NCBI RefSeq assembly: GCF_003967275.1
Contig: NZ_AP018721.1
Coordinates: 2,656,637 to 2,720,636, forward strand
DNA length: 64,000 nt
Direction: 5' to 3'
DNA from: Sulfuritortus calidifontis
GTDB taxonomy: Bacteria > Pseudomonadota > Gammaproteobacteria > Burkholderiales > Thiobacillaceae
Both the position numbers and the translations under genes were made by a program. The first letter of the stretch is position 1. Each line of letters opens with the position of its first letter. The notes under the pieces are model-generated. The model saw only the letters and a list, made by a program, of their open reading frames with translations, did not search any database and had not been told where the DNA came from. Of this stretch, positions 18,301 through 25,495 are shown piece by piece.

Positions 18301-18463
18301 TGTTGAGACCCGAAAACGCAAAAGCGGCTGCGCCGTAATGACCGATGCGGCGCAGCGCCTGAGCAAGCCGGTCGGACTGCGATTCGACGTCGCGCAGCGC
18401 GGCCTTGACACGCTGGTTGCCCTCTAGCGCGAGGCGGATGGCGATGGTAGTATCGGTCGCCAT
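15356..18463 (-). CDS. tail tape measure protein
   Basis: A 1035-residue protein that sets tail length and is ejected with the DNA. The N-terminal tape measure domain (about 70-270: YRVAAQTGAGYEAVATLYTRL, GDEFNSIMENGGRLAQALADGL) is followed by hydrophobic segments (about 275-290 and 375-415), a long coiled-coil region rich in A, E, K, R (415-860) and a globular C-terminus. By the usual rule of about 0.15 nm per residue, the tail would be near 150 nm. A contractile sheath gene is absent, in line with a siphovirus tail. Confidence 0.92.
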   Translation of the reverse strand: MATDTTIAIRLALEGNQRVKAALRDVESQSDRLAQALRRIGHYGAAAFAFSGLNNSLSGLAQLADQVQAVNARLKLSTDGLREFVAAQQLAYRVAAQTGAGYEAVATLYTRLAQGARGFGLTQEQVARTTEATALALKVSGASAAEASSVIRQFSQALGAGALRGDEFNSIMENGGRLAQALADGLGLPIGRLRELAEQGLLTTDIITRALESQRQKLADEAARMPNTIGQSLSEVRDQFSRVVDEFNRATGATAGLASGFSALAQHMQTALGVAGVAAAGAMTAAIVRGAQAARTAIGEMLAKIAADRQAAISAQAVTAHEVAKAQAMLASANAAVAASSGMARLSVVQTQLVPAQQRLAAAQAAHNAAMAAGTGITRGLSAALGLVGGPLGLILTLLTAGATAWAIWGDRAKSSADKARDAIDAAREAAERLRKEERFGTGDAAIFRESIAALEQKERLLNESVAKAGSKAAAEELKRVRAELAARKDELAKIEAREKALGGPTVLGAELLGKQFDQYIDQYRKKLDPLSAALKELREQAAKAGIALNSDKFKQAEALVRKSFEKSETRLPSLADAFDAELARLKDGLKTAESVIEASYKGRFITEDQYWQARAETQRRALDLEERDLSDKLAAQQDLIRRLSAVKPKDAKEQAEIADKLREATGRAAELQAQLDALNDRRVAVDLAIQVDRARLDNELADIKARLAQEFAQATGAETPEMRLAAIRREYDELLARFGDDPALRELVDKLVPVKAAQANLAALEAKWREAIERMRQAQDNANVLQQAGTLTPAQAQARIEAAARETKGALEALLPDLEAAMRTLFPPEEVARRMENLRAEILKTQPVADSLMTKVAGQMQDAFSTAFGDIVTGTKKVSDAFRSMAQSILQSLARIFAQRAAEQIFGWLFPSFGGVKKNAQGGVYKSASLAQYANRIVAAPTLFTFAAGGVPRLGLMGEAGPEAIMPLKRGPDGRLGVEAHGAGNVVVNVAVDASGSRVEGDAGSARQLGDMIAGAVRGILVAEKRPGGLLAGA

Positions 18464-18668
18464 GTGTCAGTCCATCCTCTCCGGTCTTTTCACGGGCGCG
18501 CTGCTCGTCGCCATGCCTGCGGCAGCCTTCCTGCTGTGGGCAGGCGGCCTTGGCTGGATCGTCATGACGTGGGCTTGCGTGCTCATCCTGGGCATCGTGC
18601 TCGGCATCGCCGAAGGCGTCGGCTGGCGCTGGCCGAGGATGCTCGGCCGCATCCTGTTCATGCGCTGA
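18462..18668 (+). CDS. putative small membrane protein opposite to the tail operon
   Basis: A 68-residue reading frame with two hydrophobic segments (GALLVAMPAAAFLLWAGG and IVMTWACVLILGIVLGIA) and a basic C-terminus (WRWPRMLGRILFMR). It fills a 195-base gap in the minus-strand operon, starting at the tape measure start codon and ending in the tail chaperone gene. No clear ribosome site is seen. The membrane-protein pattern and the gap argue for a real gene, perhaps a moron, but it could be chance in GC-rich DNA. Confidence 0.4.
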   Translation: MCQSILSGLFTGALLVAMPAAAFLLWAGGLGWIVMTWACVLILGIVLGIAEGVGWRWPRMLGRILFMR

Positions 18669-18807
18669 CCGCCTTCAGCCACTTCTCCCACCCCTTTTCA
18701 TCCGCCTGCGCGGCCCGCGCCGCCACCGCCGCTGCGAGGAGCTTCTCGCGCTCGATCCGCACCACGGCTTCGGCGAAATCGCGCGCCAGCGTCCACGGCA
18801 TCTTCAT
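18658..18807 (-). CDS. small tail gene, likely GT-type chaperone part
   Basis: A 49-residue protein (MKMPWTLARDFAEAVVRIER, ending EKWLKAVSA), too short for most gene finders. The ATG overlaps the TGA of the upstream tail chaperone (TGATG) and lies just before the tape measure gene, the place of the lambda GT or HK97 gp14-15 second chaperone product. In many phages this part is made by a ribosomal frameshift; here the start-stop overlap suggests re-initiation instead (inference). Confidence 0.65.
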   Translation of the reverse strand: MKMPWTLARDFAEAVVRIEREKLLAAAVAARAAQADEKGWEKWLKAVSA

Positions 18808-19214
18808 CACGGCTGCGTAGTCGAATCCTGCGCCGACGAGTCGGGCGACCCACTCGTGCCACCAGAGACGATCCGCGCCAGCCGCTCGGCCGCCTGATTG
18901 ATCGCGGGCAGCACGCGCTGGACGAAAAAATCCCAGTTCACCTCCAGCACGCGGGAGGCGAGCTCCACCAGCACGTCCGGTTTCTGCGCGCCAAGCCAGG
19001 CGCGATCCACTCTGGCGCCGATGGCGGTGGCCTCGATCACGGCATTTGAATTGCGCATGATCGCGCCCAGGATGTCGCCACGGACCATATCTACGACGAT
19101 GGGCGGGATCACATCCAGAAAAGTCGGCAGGTCGTCGACGTCGACCGACTCGATGCTCTCGATGTAAGCATCGAGGTCTTCTAGTGCGATCTCCTTGACG
19201 TAATCTCTAGCCAT
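18807..19214 (-). CDS. tail assembly chaperone
   Basis: A 135-residue, acidic, mostly helical protein (LEDLDAYIESIESVDVDDLPTFLD, EVNWDFFVQRVLPAINQAAE) lying between the tail tube gene and the tape measure gene. Size, composition and position fit the tail assembly chaperones that keep the tape measure soluble. No sequence motif allows a stronger call. Confidence 0.7.
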   Translation of the reverse strand: MARDYVKEIALEDLDAYIESIESVDVDDLPTFLDVIPPIVVDMVRGDILGAIMRNSNAVIEATAIGARVDRAWLGAQKPDVLVELASRVLEVNWDFFVQRVLPAINQAAERLARIVSGGTSGSPDSSAQDSTTQP

Positions 19215-19217
19215 GGC

Positions 19218-19964
19218 TTACCCCGCCATCATCACGCGACCGAACATGCCGAGCATGGGATCGTTGGCCTTGGTCGGATCGGCCAGCACCGAGCCCTCGA
19301 ACTCCAGCTTGCCCAGATCGTCCTGGATCAGCGCCAGGTTCTTGATCGGGTCGAACTGCACCTTGTGGAGTTCAACCAGCACCGGCGCGTTGGACTGCGC
19401 CGTGTTCACCCCGCGCAGGCGCAGCCGCCGCGCGGGCGGATTGACCAGGAACATGCCCACGTTCTTCGCCGCGCCGTAGGCGTAGTCCACCTTCCACGGC
19501 ATCGTGGTGCCGGTGGTGTCGAGCACCTTGATCGCGCCGAAGGTGGCATCCAGCTCGTATTGCGTGGCCGGCACTGTCGCGCTGGTGCCGTCCCTGACCA
19601 CCACGCTCGACACGCCAACCGGGTTGGCCAGTGGATACACCATGCCGGCCGCCACCGTGCCCAGGCTCTCGTCGGTGACGGTGCCGGCGGCGCGGCTGGC
19701 GGTCTGGCCGTAGAAGCCCAGCGCCAGGTTGTCCAGGCTGAAAGATTCCAGCGTCATCTTGATGCTGGCCTTCTTGGCCTTGATGAGCCGCACATCGGTC
19801 ATGCGCTGGCCGGACCACGATTCGGTGTGCTCGATGGTCTCCACCGCCAGATCGACGGTGAGCGACGGGCAGTTGCCGACCTCGTATTCCTCCAGCGCGT
19901 TGCTGCCGGCAGAGCCCAGGGAGACGATGCCCTGGAAGCTGAAATATTTAGTGTCGATGGCCAT
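19218..19964 (-). CDS. major tail tube protein
   Basis: A 248-residue beta-rich protein (MAIDTKYFSFQGIVSLGSAG, WSGQRMTDVRLIKAKKASIKMTLESF at about 50-75, GTTMPWKVDYAYG) with the look of siphophage tail tube subunits. It comes after the head completion genes and before the chaperones, the standard place. No sheath gene precedes it, so the tail is non-contractile. AAGGAG stands a few bases before the ATG. Confidence 0.82.
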   Translation of the reverse strand: MAIDTKYFSFQGIVSLGSAGSNALEEYEVGNCPSLTVDLAVETIEHTESWSGQRMTDVRLIKAKKASIKMTLESFSLDNLALGFYGQTASRAAGTVTDESLGTVAAGMVYPLANPVGVSSVVVRDGTSATVPATQYELDATFGAIKVLDTTGTTMPWKVDYAYGAAKNVGMFLVNPPARRLRLRGVNTAQSNAPVLVELHKVQFDPIKNLALIQDDLGKLEFEGSVLADPTKANDPMLGMFGRVMMAG

Positions 19965-19967
19965 GTC

Positions 19968-20141
19968 TTACTCCTTGCGGTTGGGTTTGTCGGATTTCGG
20001 CGCGGGTGGCGCTGCATCGGCTTCGCGCGCCACGCCGGCGTCGATCAGCCAGCGCGCGGCATCGTCCGGCAGGTCGAGGGTGTCGCCGGGCAGCATCTTC
20101 ATTTGGGCGTGGGTGTGAGGTTTCAGCAGTTCGATTTTCAT
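19968..20141 (-). CDS. small head-tail junction gene (Mu gp38-like position)
   Basis: A 57-residue protein (MKIELLKPHTHAQMKMLPGD, LPDDAARWLIDAGVA) of a type common in Mu-like and other phages between head completion and tail genes. The pattern of a GDTL-hydrophobic turn followed by an A-WLI-G-A helix is shared by them; no function is known to me. ATGA overlap with the upstream gene. Confidence 0.7.
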   Translation of the reverse strand: MKIELLKPHTHAQMKMLPGDTLDLPDDAARWLIDAGVAREADAAPPAPKSDKPNRKE

Positions 20142-20557
20142 GGCGTTCTCTCGATGATCTCGACGGTCTCGAAGGCCAGCGGCCACAGCAGCGTGCCGGC
20201 GGCGTAGTCCGGGCGCGGGGCGGAAACAGGCTGCATGGGCTGCCAGGCGGGCGTGGGCTGCCAGCCCAGGAGCCGCGCGAAGGCTTCGCGCACGATGGCC
20301 GATGCATCGGCGCGCGCCGCATCGCCCTCGCGCACCCGCGCGGCGTTGGACACCGCCACCACCACCAGCCAGCGCACCGCCACGCGGCAGCGCGCGCTCG
20401 ACGCATCGAGCACGCGGTATCCGTCCGCGCCGACGAAGAGGGCCGGCAGGCGGCGGCCGGCGATGCCGTCCTGCCCGAAGTCGGCCAGACCATGCACCCC
20501 GGCGACGCCTGTGATGTCCGCCAGGCGCGCGCGGATGTGGCTTTCGGCGTCCAGCAT
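20138..20557 (-). CDS. Mu gp37-like head-tail joining protein
   Basis: A 139-residue protein with the pattern of the Gp37 / DUF1834 family (LDAESHIRARLADITGV, RLPALFVGADGYRV, RWLVVVAVSN). It lies directly after the DUF1320 gene, as gp37 follows gp36 in Mu, and is thought to act at the neck. The start and the upstream stop share a base. Confidence 0.75.
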   Translation of the reverse strand: MLDAESHIRARLADITGVAGVHGLADFGQDGIAGRRLPALFVGADGYRVLDASSARCRVAVRWLVVVAVSNAARVREGDAARADASAIVREAFARLLGWQPTPAWQPMQPVSAPRPDYAAGTLLWPLAFETVEIIERTP

Positions 20558-20985
20558 CAGTAGCCACCCATCTGATCAGGGCCGAACACCGGCGCCGGGC
20601 CGGATTTGGCGGCGGCAAGGCTTTGCGCGGGCTGCTGTTCCTGCGGCAGGCCGGCGGGCAGCCCCAGGCTCACCCGGCCGCTGGAGAGGTTCTCCAGCAG
20701 GCGGCGGGCGTCCTCGTAGCGTGCGCGCACCTCGTCGGACGCGCGGTCTTCCCACAGCCGGTAGCGCGCGATGTCGCACGCAATGCGGGCCAAGAGCGCC
20801 GGCACGGTCGGCAGCGGCAGCAGGTAGCGGCTGGCCAGATAGCCGTCGATCTCGGCCTCGGCGTCGTCGAGCGCGCGCTGGACGACGGCCGTGTCCATCA
20901 CGCCGCTGCCTGCGCGGTCGGTGAGCTGGATCAGCTCATCCTCGCCGTAGCGCGTCGCCAGTTCAGCCGCCGTCGCGTAGGCCAT
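20557..20985 (-). CDS. DUF1320 protein (Mu gp36-like)
   Basis: A 142-residue protein. MAYATAAELATRYGEDELIQ, ALDDAEAEIDGYLASRYLLPLP and ARIACDIARYRLWEDRA are diagnostic of DUF1320, the Mu gp36 family of head completion proteins; the fold resembles the connector adaptor of other phages. It is followed at once by the gp37-like gene. Confidence 0.9.
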   Translation of the reverse strand: MAYATAAELATRYGEDELIQLTDRAGSGVMDTAVVQRALDDAEAEIDGYLASRYLLPLPTVPALLARIACDIARYRLWEDRASDEVRARYEDARRLLENLSSGRVSLGLPAGLPQEQQPAQSLAAAKSGPAPVFGPDQMGGY

Positions 20986-20994
20986 GCCTTACTC

Positions 20995-21201
20995 CTACCC
21001 AACCTCGGCTACGGCCAGCGCCGGATCTGCCTTGAGGTCCGCGGCCTGCCAGGGTTGGACTTCCACCACCTGCGGCTCGCGGGTGAAGGGGCCAAGCCCG
21101 GCGCGGAAGCGCGGATAGCTGCCGTGGCTGGCGGCGGTGCGCACCATCAGGCGCACCATGCCGCCATCGGCCTTTGCTGGTTTGTCGGCCTTGGTCGCCA
21201 T
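20995..21201 (-). CDS. small phage head-region protein
   Basis: A 68-residue protein with a charged Lys/Ala start and a core MVRLMVRTAASHGSYPRFRA followed by acidic VEVQPWQAADLKADP. Small proteins of this kind lie between the capsid and DUF1320 genes in Mu-like phages. AGGAG eight bases before the ATG supports the start at 21201. Function unknown. Confidence 0.65.
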   Translation of the reverse strand: MATKADKPAKADGGMVRLMVRTAASHGSYPRFRAGLGPFTREPQVVEVQPWQAADLKADPALAVAEVG

Positions 21202-21213
21202 CACGCGCTCCTA

Positions 21214-22119
21214 TCAGGCCACCAAGGGCGATACGATCAGATCGACCGCGCCGAAGTTCGGGTTCGACGCGCCGCTGGCCAGCCGCTCGTTCTTGACGAT
21301 CTCGATGGCGGCTGCCCGCAAGCTCGGCGGCACCACCAGCACCGTGGGCTTGACGCCGAGCGGGCGGCCGCCGTCGGCCTTGATCGACTGCATCGCCGCC
21401 ATCGCCGAGTTGAAGTTCGCCGCGTCCAGCGTGGCATTGGACTTGAAGGCCATCTGCCAGAAGCCGAAACCGGCGCTGCAGCGGTAGCGGATGCCGTAGC
21501 GGTACTCGTCGCGCACGAACACGCCTTCGTCGTTGGTGGCGGTCATGGCCTCCAGCTCCGGCGTGGTGCGCTCCTGGAAGATGAGCGGCTTCAAGGCCCG
21601 GCTGGTGTCGAGCAGATACCAGGGCGCACCCGCGCCTGCTTGCAGGTTGGCGACGGTGGTCGCCGTGCCGGTGCCGTCCACGTTGGGGTAGACCGGGTGG
21701 TCGGTGTCAAAGAAGTTCTGGCCGTCGTAGCACAGGGTCGATTCGCCAGCGGCCAAGAGGCCGAACACCAGCTCGTCGCCGTGCGCCTTGGCTGCGCGCC
21801 CCATCTCGGAGAACAGCGGGGCGTAGATGCCCACGTTGTCGTCCTCGATGTCGGTGCGTTTGACACCGACGGTCGCCTCGAACAGCTTGTTGGTGATCTG
21901 GTAGCCCTGCGCGGCCATGTCCTTGACCACGCGGTCGCCCACCCATTCGCGCAGCTTGGGGAACTGGTTGAGCCAGCCGTAGGTGTTACTGGCGTTGGAG
22001 GACGGCACGCGGGTGGCGACCTTCTCCCAGTCGGTGGGGGTGGCGATGAGCGCGTCCTGGAAGGCTTTCGAGAAGCCGGTGCGCAGCGAGGTGATGAGTG
22101 CGGGGGTGATGATGGCCAT
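21214..22119 (-). CDS. major capsid protein (Mu gpT-like)
   Basis: A 301-residue capsid subunit of the Mu T family: MAIITPALITSLRTGFSKAF, WEKVATRVPSSNASNTYGWL, FPKLREWVGDRVV, ITNKLFEATVGVKRTDIEDD and VLVVPPSLRAAA are characteristic. The fold is HK97-like. It follows the protease/scaffold gene as in Mu and lacks an N-terminal delta domain, so the scaffold function lies in the upstream gene product. Confidence 0.95.
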   Translation of the reverse strand: MAIITPALITSLRTGFSKAFQDALIATPTDWEKVATRVPSSNASNTYGWLNQFPKLREWVGDRVVKDMAAQGYQITNKLFEATVGVKRTDIEDDNVGIYAPLFSEMGRAAKAHGDELVFGLLAAGESTLCYDGQNFFDTDHPVYPNVDGTGTATTVANLQAGAGAPWYLLDTSRALKPLIFQERTTPELEAMTATNDEGVFVRDEYRYGIRYRCSAGFGFWQMAFKSNATLDAANFNSAMAAMQSIKADGGRPLGVKPTVLVVPPSLRAAAIEIVKNERLASGASNPNFGAVDLIVSPLVA

Positions 22120-22125
22120 GTCGGG

Positions 22126-23142
22126 TTACTCCTTGATGAGGGTTTTCTTGTGCGCGGCGAACTCCGCCTCGCTCATGCCTAGAAGCGCGCAGGCGATGCG
22201 GTCCTCCTCGGTCAGCGTGTCCGCATTCGGCGCGACGCGGTGCGCGCTCTTGTCGCCTTCCGGCGGCAGGATCGCCGGGGCCTTCTCACACCAGTGCGCG
22301 AAGCCTTCCGGGTCTTTGCTGGCGTAGGACAGCGCCCAGTCCTTCATCGCCGGGGCGAGCTTGCCCGCGCTCATGGCCGCCCGCACGGCGGCCTCGGCCT
22401 TCTCCTGCGCGATCTGGGTCTGGAGCTTGGCCAGCTCGTCGGCCACGGCCTTGTGCTGGCTCATCGGCACCCACTCGGCGGGGTCGGGCTGGCGGCTCTG
22501 CGCCTCGGTCTTGAGGGTGGCGAGCTGGTCGATGGCCTTCTGCAACTCGGCCACCAGCTCATCGGGCGTGGTGGTCGCAGGCAAGTTGAGCATCATGACC
22601 AGCCGCTCGAACAGGTCTTCCGGCATGGGGTCTCCTTTCTGGTGTGCGACAGGGGTAAGGTCGAGATTCGGGTAATGCGTGAGGCCCGCGCCTTCGATCG
22701 ACAGCACGCGGCCCTGCTTGTCGTGGCGAAAGACCGGGGAGAGGTAGCGGTATTCCTTGTCGGCGATCAGCCCGGCGGCGCGCGGCGTCCACTCCACCCG
22801 CCCCCACAGCGCGCCCTCGCGCGCCTGCAGTTCCTTGATCCACCCGGCGGCGGGCACCGGCCCGCTCTTCCCGTCTGCCTCCAGCGTCTGGTGGTCGTAG
22901 TCGATGGGCAGGTCGATGCCGCCCTGCTCGAAGGCGGCCAGCACCGCCTCGATATCCAGTGTGTAGGGTCCCCTCCCGTCCCGCCCGGAAAAAGTGCCCG
23001 CCGGAATGAGCATCACCCATTCCGGCGGCGAAGGGGGCGCATCGGCCCCTGGCTGGAGGAGCGGCAGGGAGACGGCGTGCCAGACGCGCGCGCCGTGTGC
23101 GGCGGCGTGCATGGCATCGAGGAGTGGATGGCCGTAGGTCAT
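22126..23142 (-). CDS. prohead protease / scaffold (Mu gpI-like)
   Basis: A 338-residue protein. Residues 40-180 (WVMLIPAGTFSGRDGR, ALWGRVEWTPRAAGLIADKEYRYLSP in parts, LTHYPNLDL) match the Mu I protease domain. The C-terminal half is a coiled-coil scaffold (DELVAELQKAIDQLATLKTE, ADELAKLQTQIAQEKAEAAV) and ends in EFAAHKKTLIKE. In Mu an internal start makes a separate scaffold Z; the MPEDLFERLVMM region near 182 could be such a start, preceded by AAAGGAGA at about 22635, a strong ribosome site. Confidence 0.9.
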   Translation of the reverse strand: MTYGHPLLDAMHAAAHGARVWHAVSLPLLQPGADAPPSPPEWVMLIPAGTFSGRDGRGPYTLDIEAVLAAFEQGGIDLPIDYDHQTLEADGKSGPVPAAGWIKELQAREGALWGRVEWTPRAAGLIADKEYRYLSPVFRHDKQGRVLSIEGAGLTHYPNLDLTPVAHQKGDPMPEDLFERLVMMLNLPATTTPDELVAELQKAIDQLATLKTEAQSRQPDPAEWVPMSQHKAVADELAKLQTQIAQEKAEAAVRAAMSAGKLAPAMKDWALSYASKDPEGFAHWCEKAPAILPPEGDKSAHRVAPNADTLTEEDRIACALLGMSEAEFAAHKKTLIKE

Positions 23143-23384
23143 GCCGCCATGATCCGGGCGGCGAGGCATGCGCGGCAGCGCGAAACGGTTCAGCCGGGCC
23201 GGGCGGCGGCGGGTTTTTTCAGGGGGGCGCGGGCGGCGTCGGCGGACGGCATCCGGACAGGCCCGGCAAGGGGTTCGAATCGGTTCGAAAGGCCCCTGTT
23301 TTTACGTGGCAAGGGGTAGATAGCCACCCGCCCCAAAAAATCGATCTACGGGCCTTAAAACGGCCTTGCGGGTTTGCGGGCGGT
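23143..23384. other. intergenic gap in the head operon, no gene seen
   Basis: 242 bases between the protease gene and the gpG-like gene. No reading frame here looks coding. It holds a direct repeat GGTTCGAA twice (around 23273-23290) and GGCC-TTAAAAC-GGCC near 23351; a promoter or processing site for the head genes is possible, but none is convincing. Confidence 0.5.
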
Positions 23385-23828
23385 TCAGAGCGGTCGGCCT
23401 TCGATCCAGCGCGAGAGGATGTCGATGATGGCGGTGCGGTCGGCGTCGCCCAGCGCGCGCGCCTGCGGGTCGGCCATGAGCAGGCCGCGGCGCGGCATCT
23501 TCTGCGTGCCGTATTCGTGGAAGGCGGCGTAGGGCTTGCCGAAGCCCACCACGGCCTCGCCGCGGCTGGCGCGGCTGGTGAGCGAGTCCAGCAGGTCGCC
23601 GCTGTGGTAGAGGATGCGCCCGCGCCCCTTCTTGCGCGCCAGCGTCTTGGCCGAAAGCCTCGCCCAGGCCTGGCCCGCCGGGTCGCGCTGGGCGTCGAAG
23701 CGGTCGGATATGCGCGTCTCCAGCTCCGCGGCAATCGAGCGCATCGCAGGCTCCGTGTCTTCCACCCGGCGGGCCAGGCGCGCGAGAGCGGCGCGCAGCT
23801 CGCGGTCGTCGATGGTGATGTTGATCAT
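23385..23828 (-). CDS. virion morphogenesis protein (Mu gpG-like)
   Basis: A 147-residue protein of the phage virion morphogenesis (Mu G / P2 S) family: MINITIDDRELRAALARLAR, GQAWARLSAKTLARKK, ILYHSGDLLDSLTSRA and YAAFHEYGTQKMPRRGLL are diagnostic. It is thought to act in tail completion. GGAGACGCC before the ATG is a good ribosome site. It lies after the head morphogenesis gene as in Mu. Confidence 0.93.
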   Translation of the reverse strand: MINITIDDRELRAALARLARRVEDTEPAMRSIAAELETRISDRFDAQRDPAGQAWARLSAKTLARKKGRGRILYHSGDLLDSLTSRASRGEAVVGFGKPYAAFHEYGTQKMPRRGLLMADPQARALGDADRTAIIDILSRWIEGRPL

Positions 23829-23895
23829 GGCGTCTCCTTGCCAATGACGCCGCGCGCTTCGATGCGCGGGCGTAGTTGAGCTACACTTGACGCAC

Positions 23896-23974
23896 GGCGA
23901 CGCGGTGCGCCCTGACAGGTAACGGGACTGCGCCAGCAGAGAATGTGCGGGTTCGATTCCCGCCCCGCGTCGCC
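23896..23974 (+). ncRNA. tRNA-like element on the strand opposite the phage operon
   Basis: A 79-base stretch closed by a perfect 10-bp stem (GGCGACGCGG with CCGCGTCGCC). At its 3' side is a textbook T-arm: GCGGG-TTCGATT-CCCGC (23947-23963). The length fits a tRNA, but I cannot fold the middle 41 bases into ordinary D and anticodon arms, so it is not a normal tRNA. It fills most of the gap between two minus-strand head genes and reads the other way. It could be a tRNA-derived decoy, a degenerate tRNA or a chance structure. Confidence 0.45.
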
Positions 23975-23979
23975 GCCTT

Positions 23980-25320
23980 TCATTCCAGCGCCCCCCACAG
24001 CACACGAACCTCGCCGGCGGCCACGCGCCGCCTGACGATGGCCATGTCCTGGAGGTAGGCCGACTTGACGGCATTGGTCACGCCGCGCCGGCTTTTCTTG
24101 TCCACGAAATCCACCTCCACCGCCAGCTGCGGCGCGCGGCCATCCGCGCCAGGCAGCAGCCACAGCGGCTTGCCGCTCTTGAGGTCGAGCAGCAACGCCA
24201 CGGGCTTTCGCCACAGCGCAGGCAGCGCGCGCCATGCGTCTGCGGCGATGGCGTTGCCCGCATCTTCGTGCCGGTCGGCCTTGGGGCCGCGCACCAGGCC
24301 GGGCCTTACCATCACCTCCGCAGTCTGCGGCGCGATGCCGGCAGCTCGCAGGTGCGCCAGATCGCGCGCTGAGATCACGCCCAGCCAGCCGAGCCGGTTG
24401 CGCTCGCGCCGCGCCAGCGCGTCGCCGATCCAGCCCGCCCAGTCGCGCTCGACGAGCGCTGCCAGGTCGTCGCCCAGCCGCGCGCCGATTGAAGCGGCAT
24501 AGCCTGCCACCTTGTCGCGCGCGGCATCGATCACCCCCCGCCAGCGCGCCGCCGCCTCGCCCACGTTGTAGCCGAAGCCGGGATCGATGGCCCAGGGCAC
24601 GCGCCTGACCTCGCCGGTCTTCGGGTTCTTCCAGTCCACTTCCGGCTCGGCGGGCGGCGTGGTCTTGAGCGCATCGCGCCGCGCCTCGACCTCGGAAGCG
24701 CGCATGGAGACGGCCCGGCAGCGGCAGCGCCACCCATTGGGCGGGTAGTGGGTCTGCCACCACGGATCGTCCACCGGCAGGGTGACGCCATCCCAGGCGC
24801 GGTGCGACTGGCGCACGCGCTCGTCGTGCATGGTGACGTAGCGCAGGAACGGGTGGCTCGCCTTGGCCGCCTGGATGCGCTCCCAGCGCCCCGCCGCGTG
24901 CGCCATGCGGCTGTTGACGTCGTAGATGAGCTTGAGCCGCGCCGGGTTGAAGCGGGTGGTGCGCGCCTCGCCATCCGGGCCGATGACCTGCTTTTCGCCC
25001 CACCATCCGGCGTCGGCGAGCAGCGCGCGGGCATCGCGCATCCAGTCGCGCCGCGACAGATCGCCCGCCACCGAGCGCGCGAGCATCTCGTAGAGCCCTT
25101 GCAGCAGGTCGGCACGCGCCAGGCGGCTCACGGTGAAGGCGCGGGCGTGCTCATCGTGCCAGAGCGCGTGCCAGTCGTAGCTGACGCGCACCGCGTCGCG
25201 CGCGGCCATGTAGCGCACCGCCTCCTCGGGCGGCATGGCAAAGGCGCGGGCGAACTCCTGCGGGCTGGCCGCCGCCTGTAGCGGCGCGTCGCCCGGATCA
25301 GCGGCGATTCGCACGGGCAT
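23980..25320 (-). CDS. head morphogenesis protein with C-terminal nuclease-like domain (Mu gp30/F-like)
   Basis: A 446-residue protein. Residues about 60-210 form the Mu F / SPP1 gp7 head morphogenesis domain: YDVNSRMAHAAGRWERIQ, PFLRYVTMHDERVRQSHRAW, HYPPNGWRCRCRA. The last 90 residues (LLLDLKSGKPLWLLPGADG, VEVDFVDKKSRRGVTNAVKS) look like the barnase/EndoU/colicin/RelE-type nuclease domains often fused to such proteins (PBECR), possibly ejected into the host with DNA. Its start overlaps the zinc-finger gene by 23 bases. Confidence 0.9.
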   Translation of the reverse strand: MPVRIAADPGDAPLQAAASPQEFARAFAMPPEEAVRYMAARDAVRVSYDWHALWHDEHARAFTVSRLARADLLQGLYEMLARSVAGDLSRRDWMRDARALLADAGWWGEKQVIGPDGEARTTRFNPARLKLIYDVNSRMAHAAGRWERIQAAKASHPFLRYVTMHDERVRQSHRAWDGVTLPVDDPWWQTHYPPNGWRCRCRAVSMRASEVEARRDALKTTPPAEPEVDWKNPKTGEVRRVPWAIDPGFGYNVGEAAARWRGVIDAARDKVAGYAASIGARLGDDLAALVERDWAGWIGDALARRERNRLGWLGVISARDLAHLRAAGIAPQTAEVMVRPGLVRGPKADRHEDAGNAIAADAWRALPALWRKPVALLLDLKSGKPLWLLPGADGRAPQLAVEVDFVDKKSRRGVTNAVKSAYLQDMAIVRRRVAAGEVRVLWGALE

Positions 25321-25495
25321 GCTCGCGCTCCCAGTCGTCGCGGCAGTCCACCGAGCACCAGCGCAGATGCGCGGCCACAGGCTCGCCGCACCACAGGCAT
25401 GCGCCGTCGGGCGCCGGACCGGCGGCGCGGCGCAGCCGCAAGAGGCGCTCCATCTCGCGCTCCAGGCACTCGGCGGCGATGTCGGCCTCGTCCAT
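25298..25495 (-). CDS. small zinc-finger phage protein
   Basis: A 65-residue protein with a helical start (ECLEREMERLLRLRRAAG) and a four-cysteine zinc site, CLWCGEP-x7-CSVDCRDDWE. Proteins like this lie between the portal and head morphogenesis genes in several Mu-like phages. The ATG shares a base with the portal stop (TGATG). Function unknown; nucleic-acid binding is possible. Confidence 0.75.
   Translation of the reverse strand: MDEADIAAECLEREMERLLRLRRAAGPAPDGACLWCGEPVAAHLRWCSVDCRDDWEREHARANRR

Noticed and set aside
23896..23974. Annotating a functional tRNA gene
   Set aside because: The T-arm is canonical, but D and anticodon arms cannot be formed in the middle, so no anticodon can be assigned.
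23219..24074. Several other long frames in the gpG-like and gp30-like region
   Set aside because: They are Arg/Ala/Pro-rich shadows in GC-rich DNA and overlap well-recognised genes.
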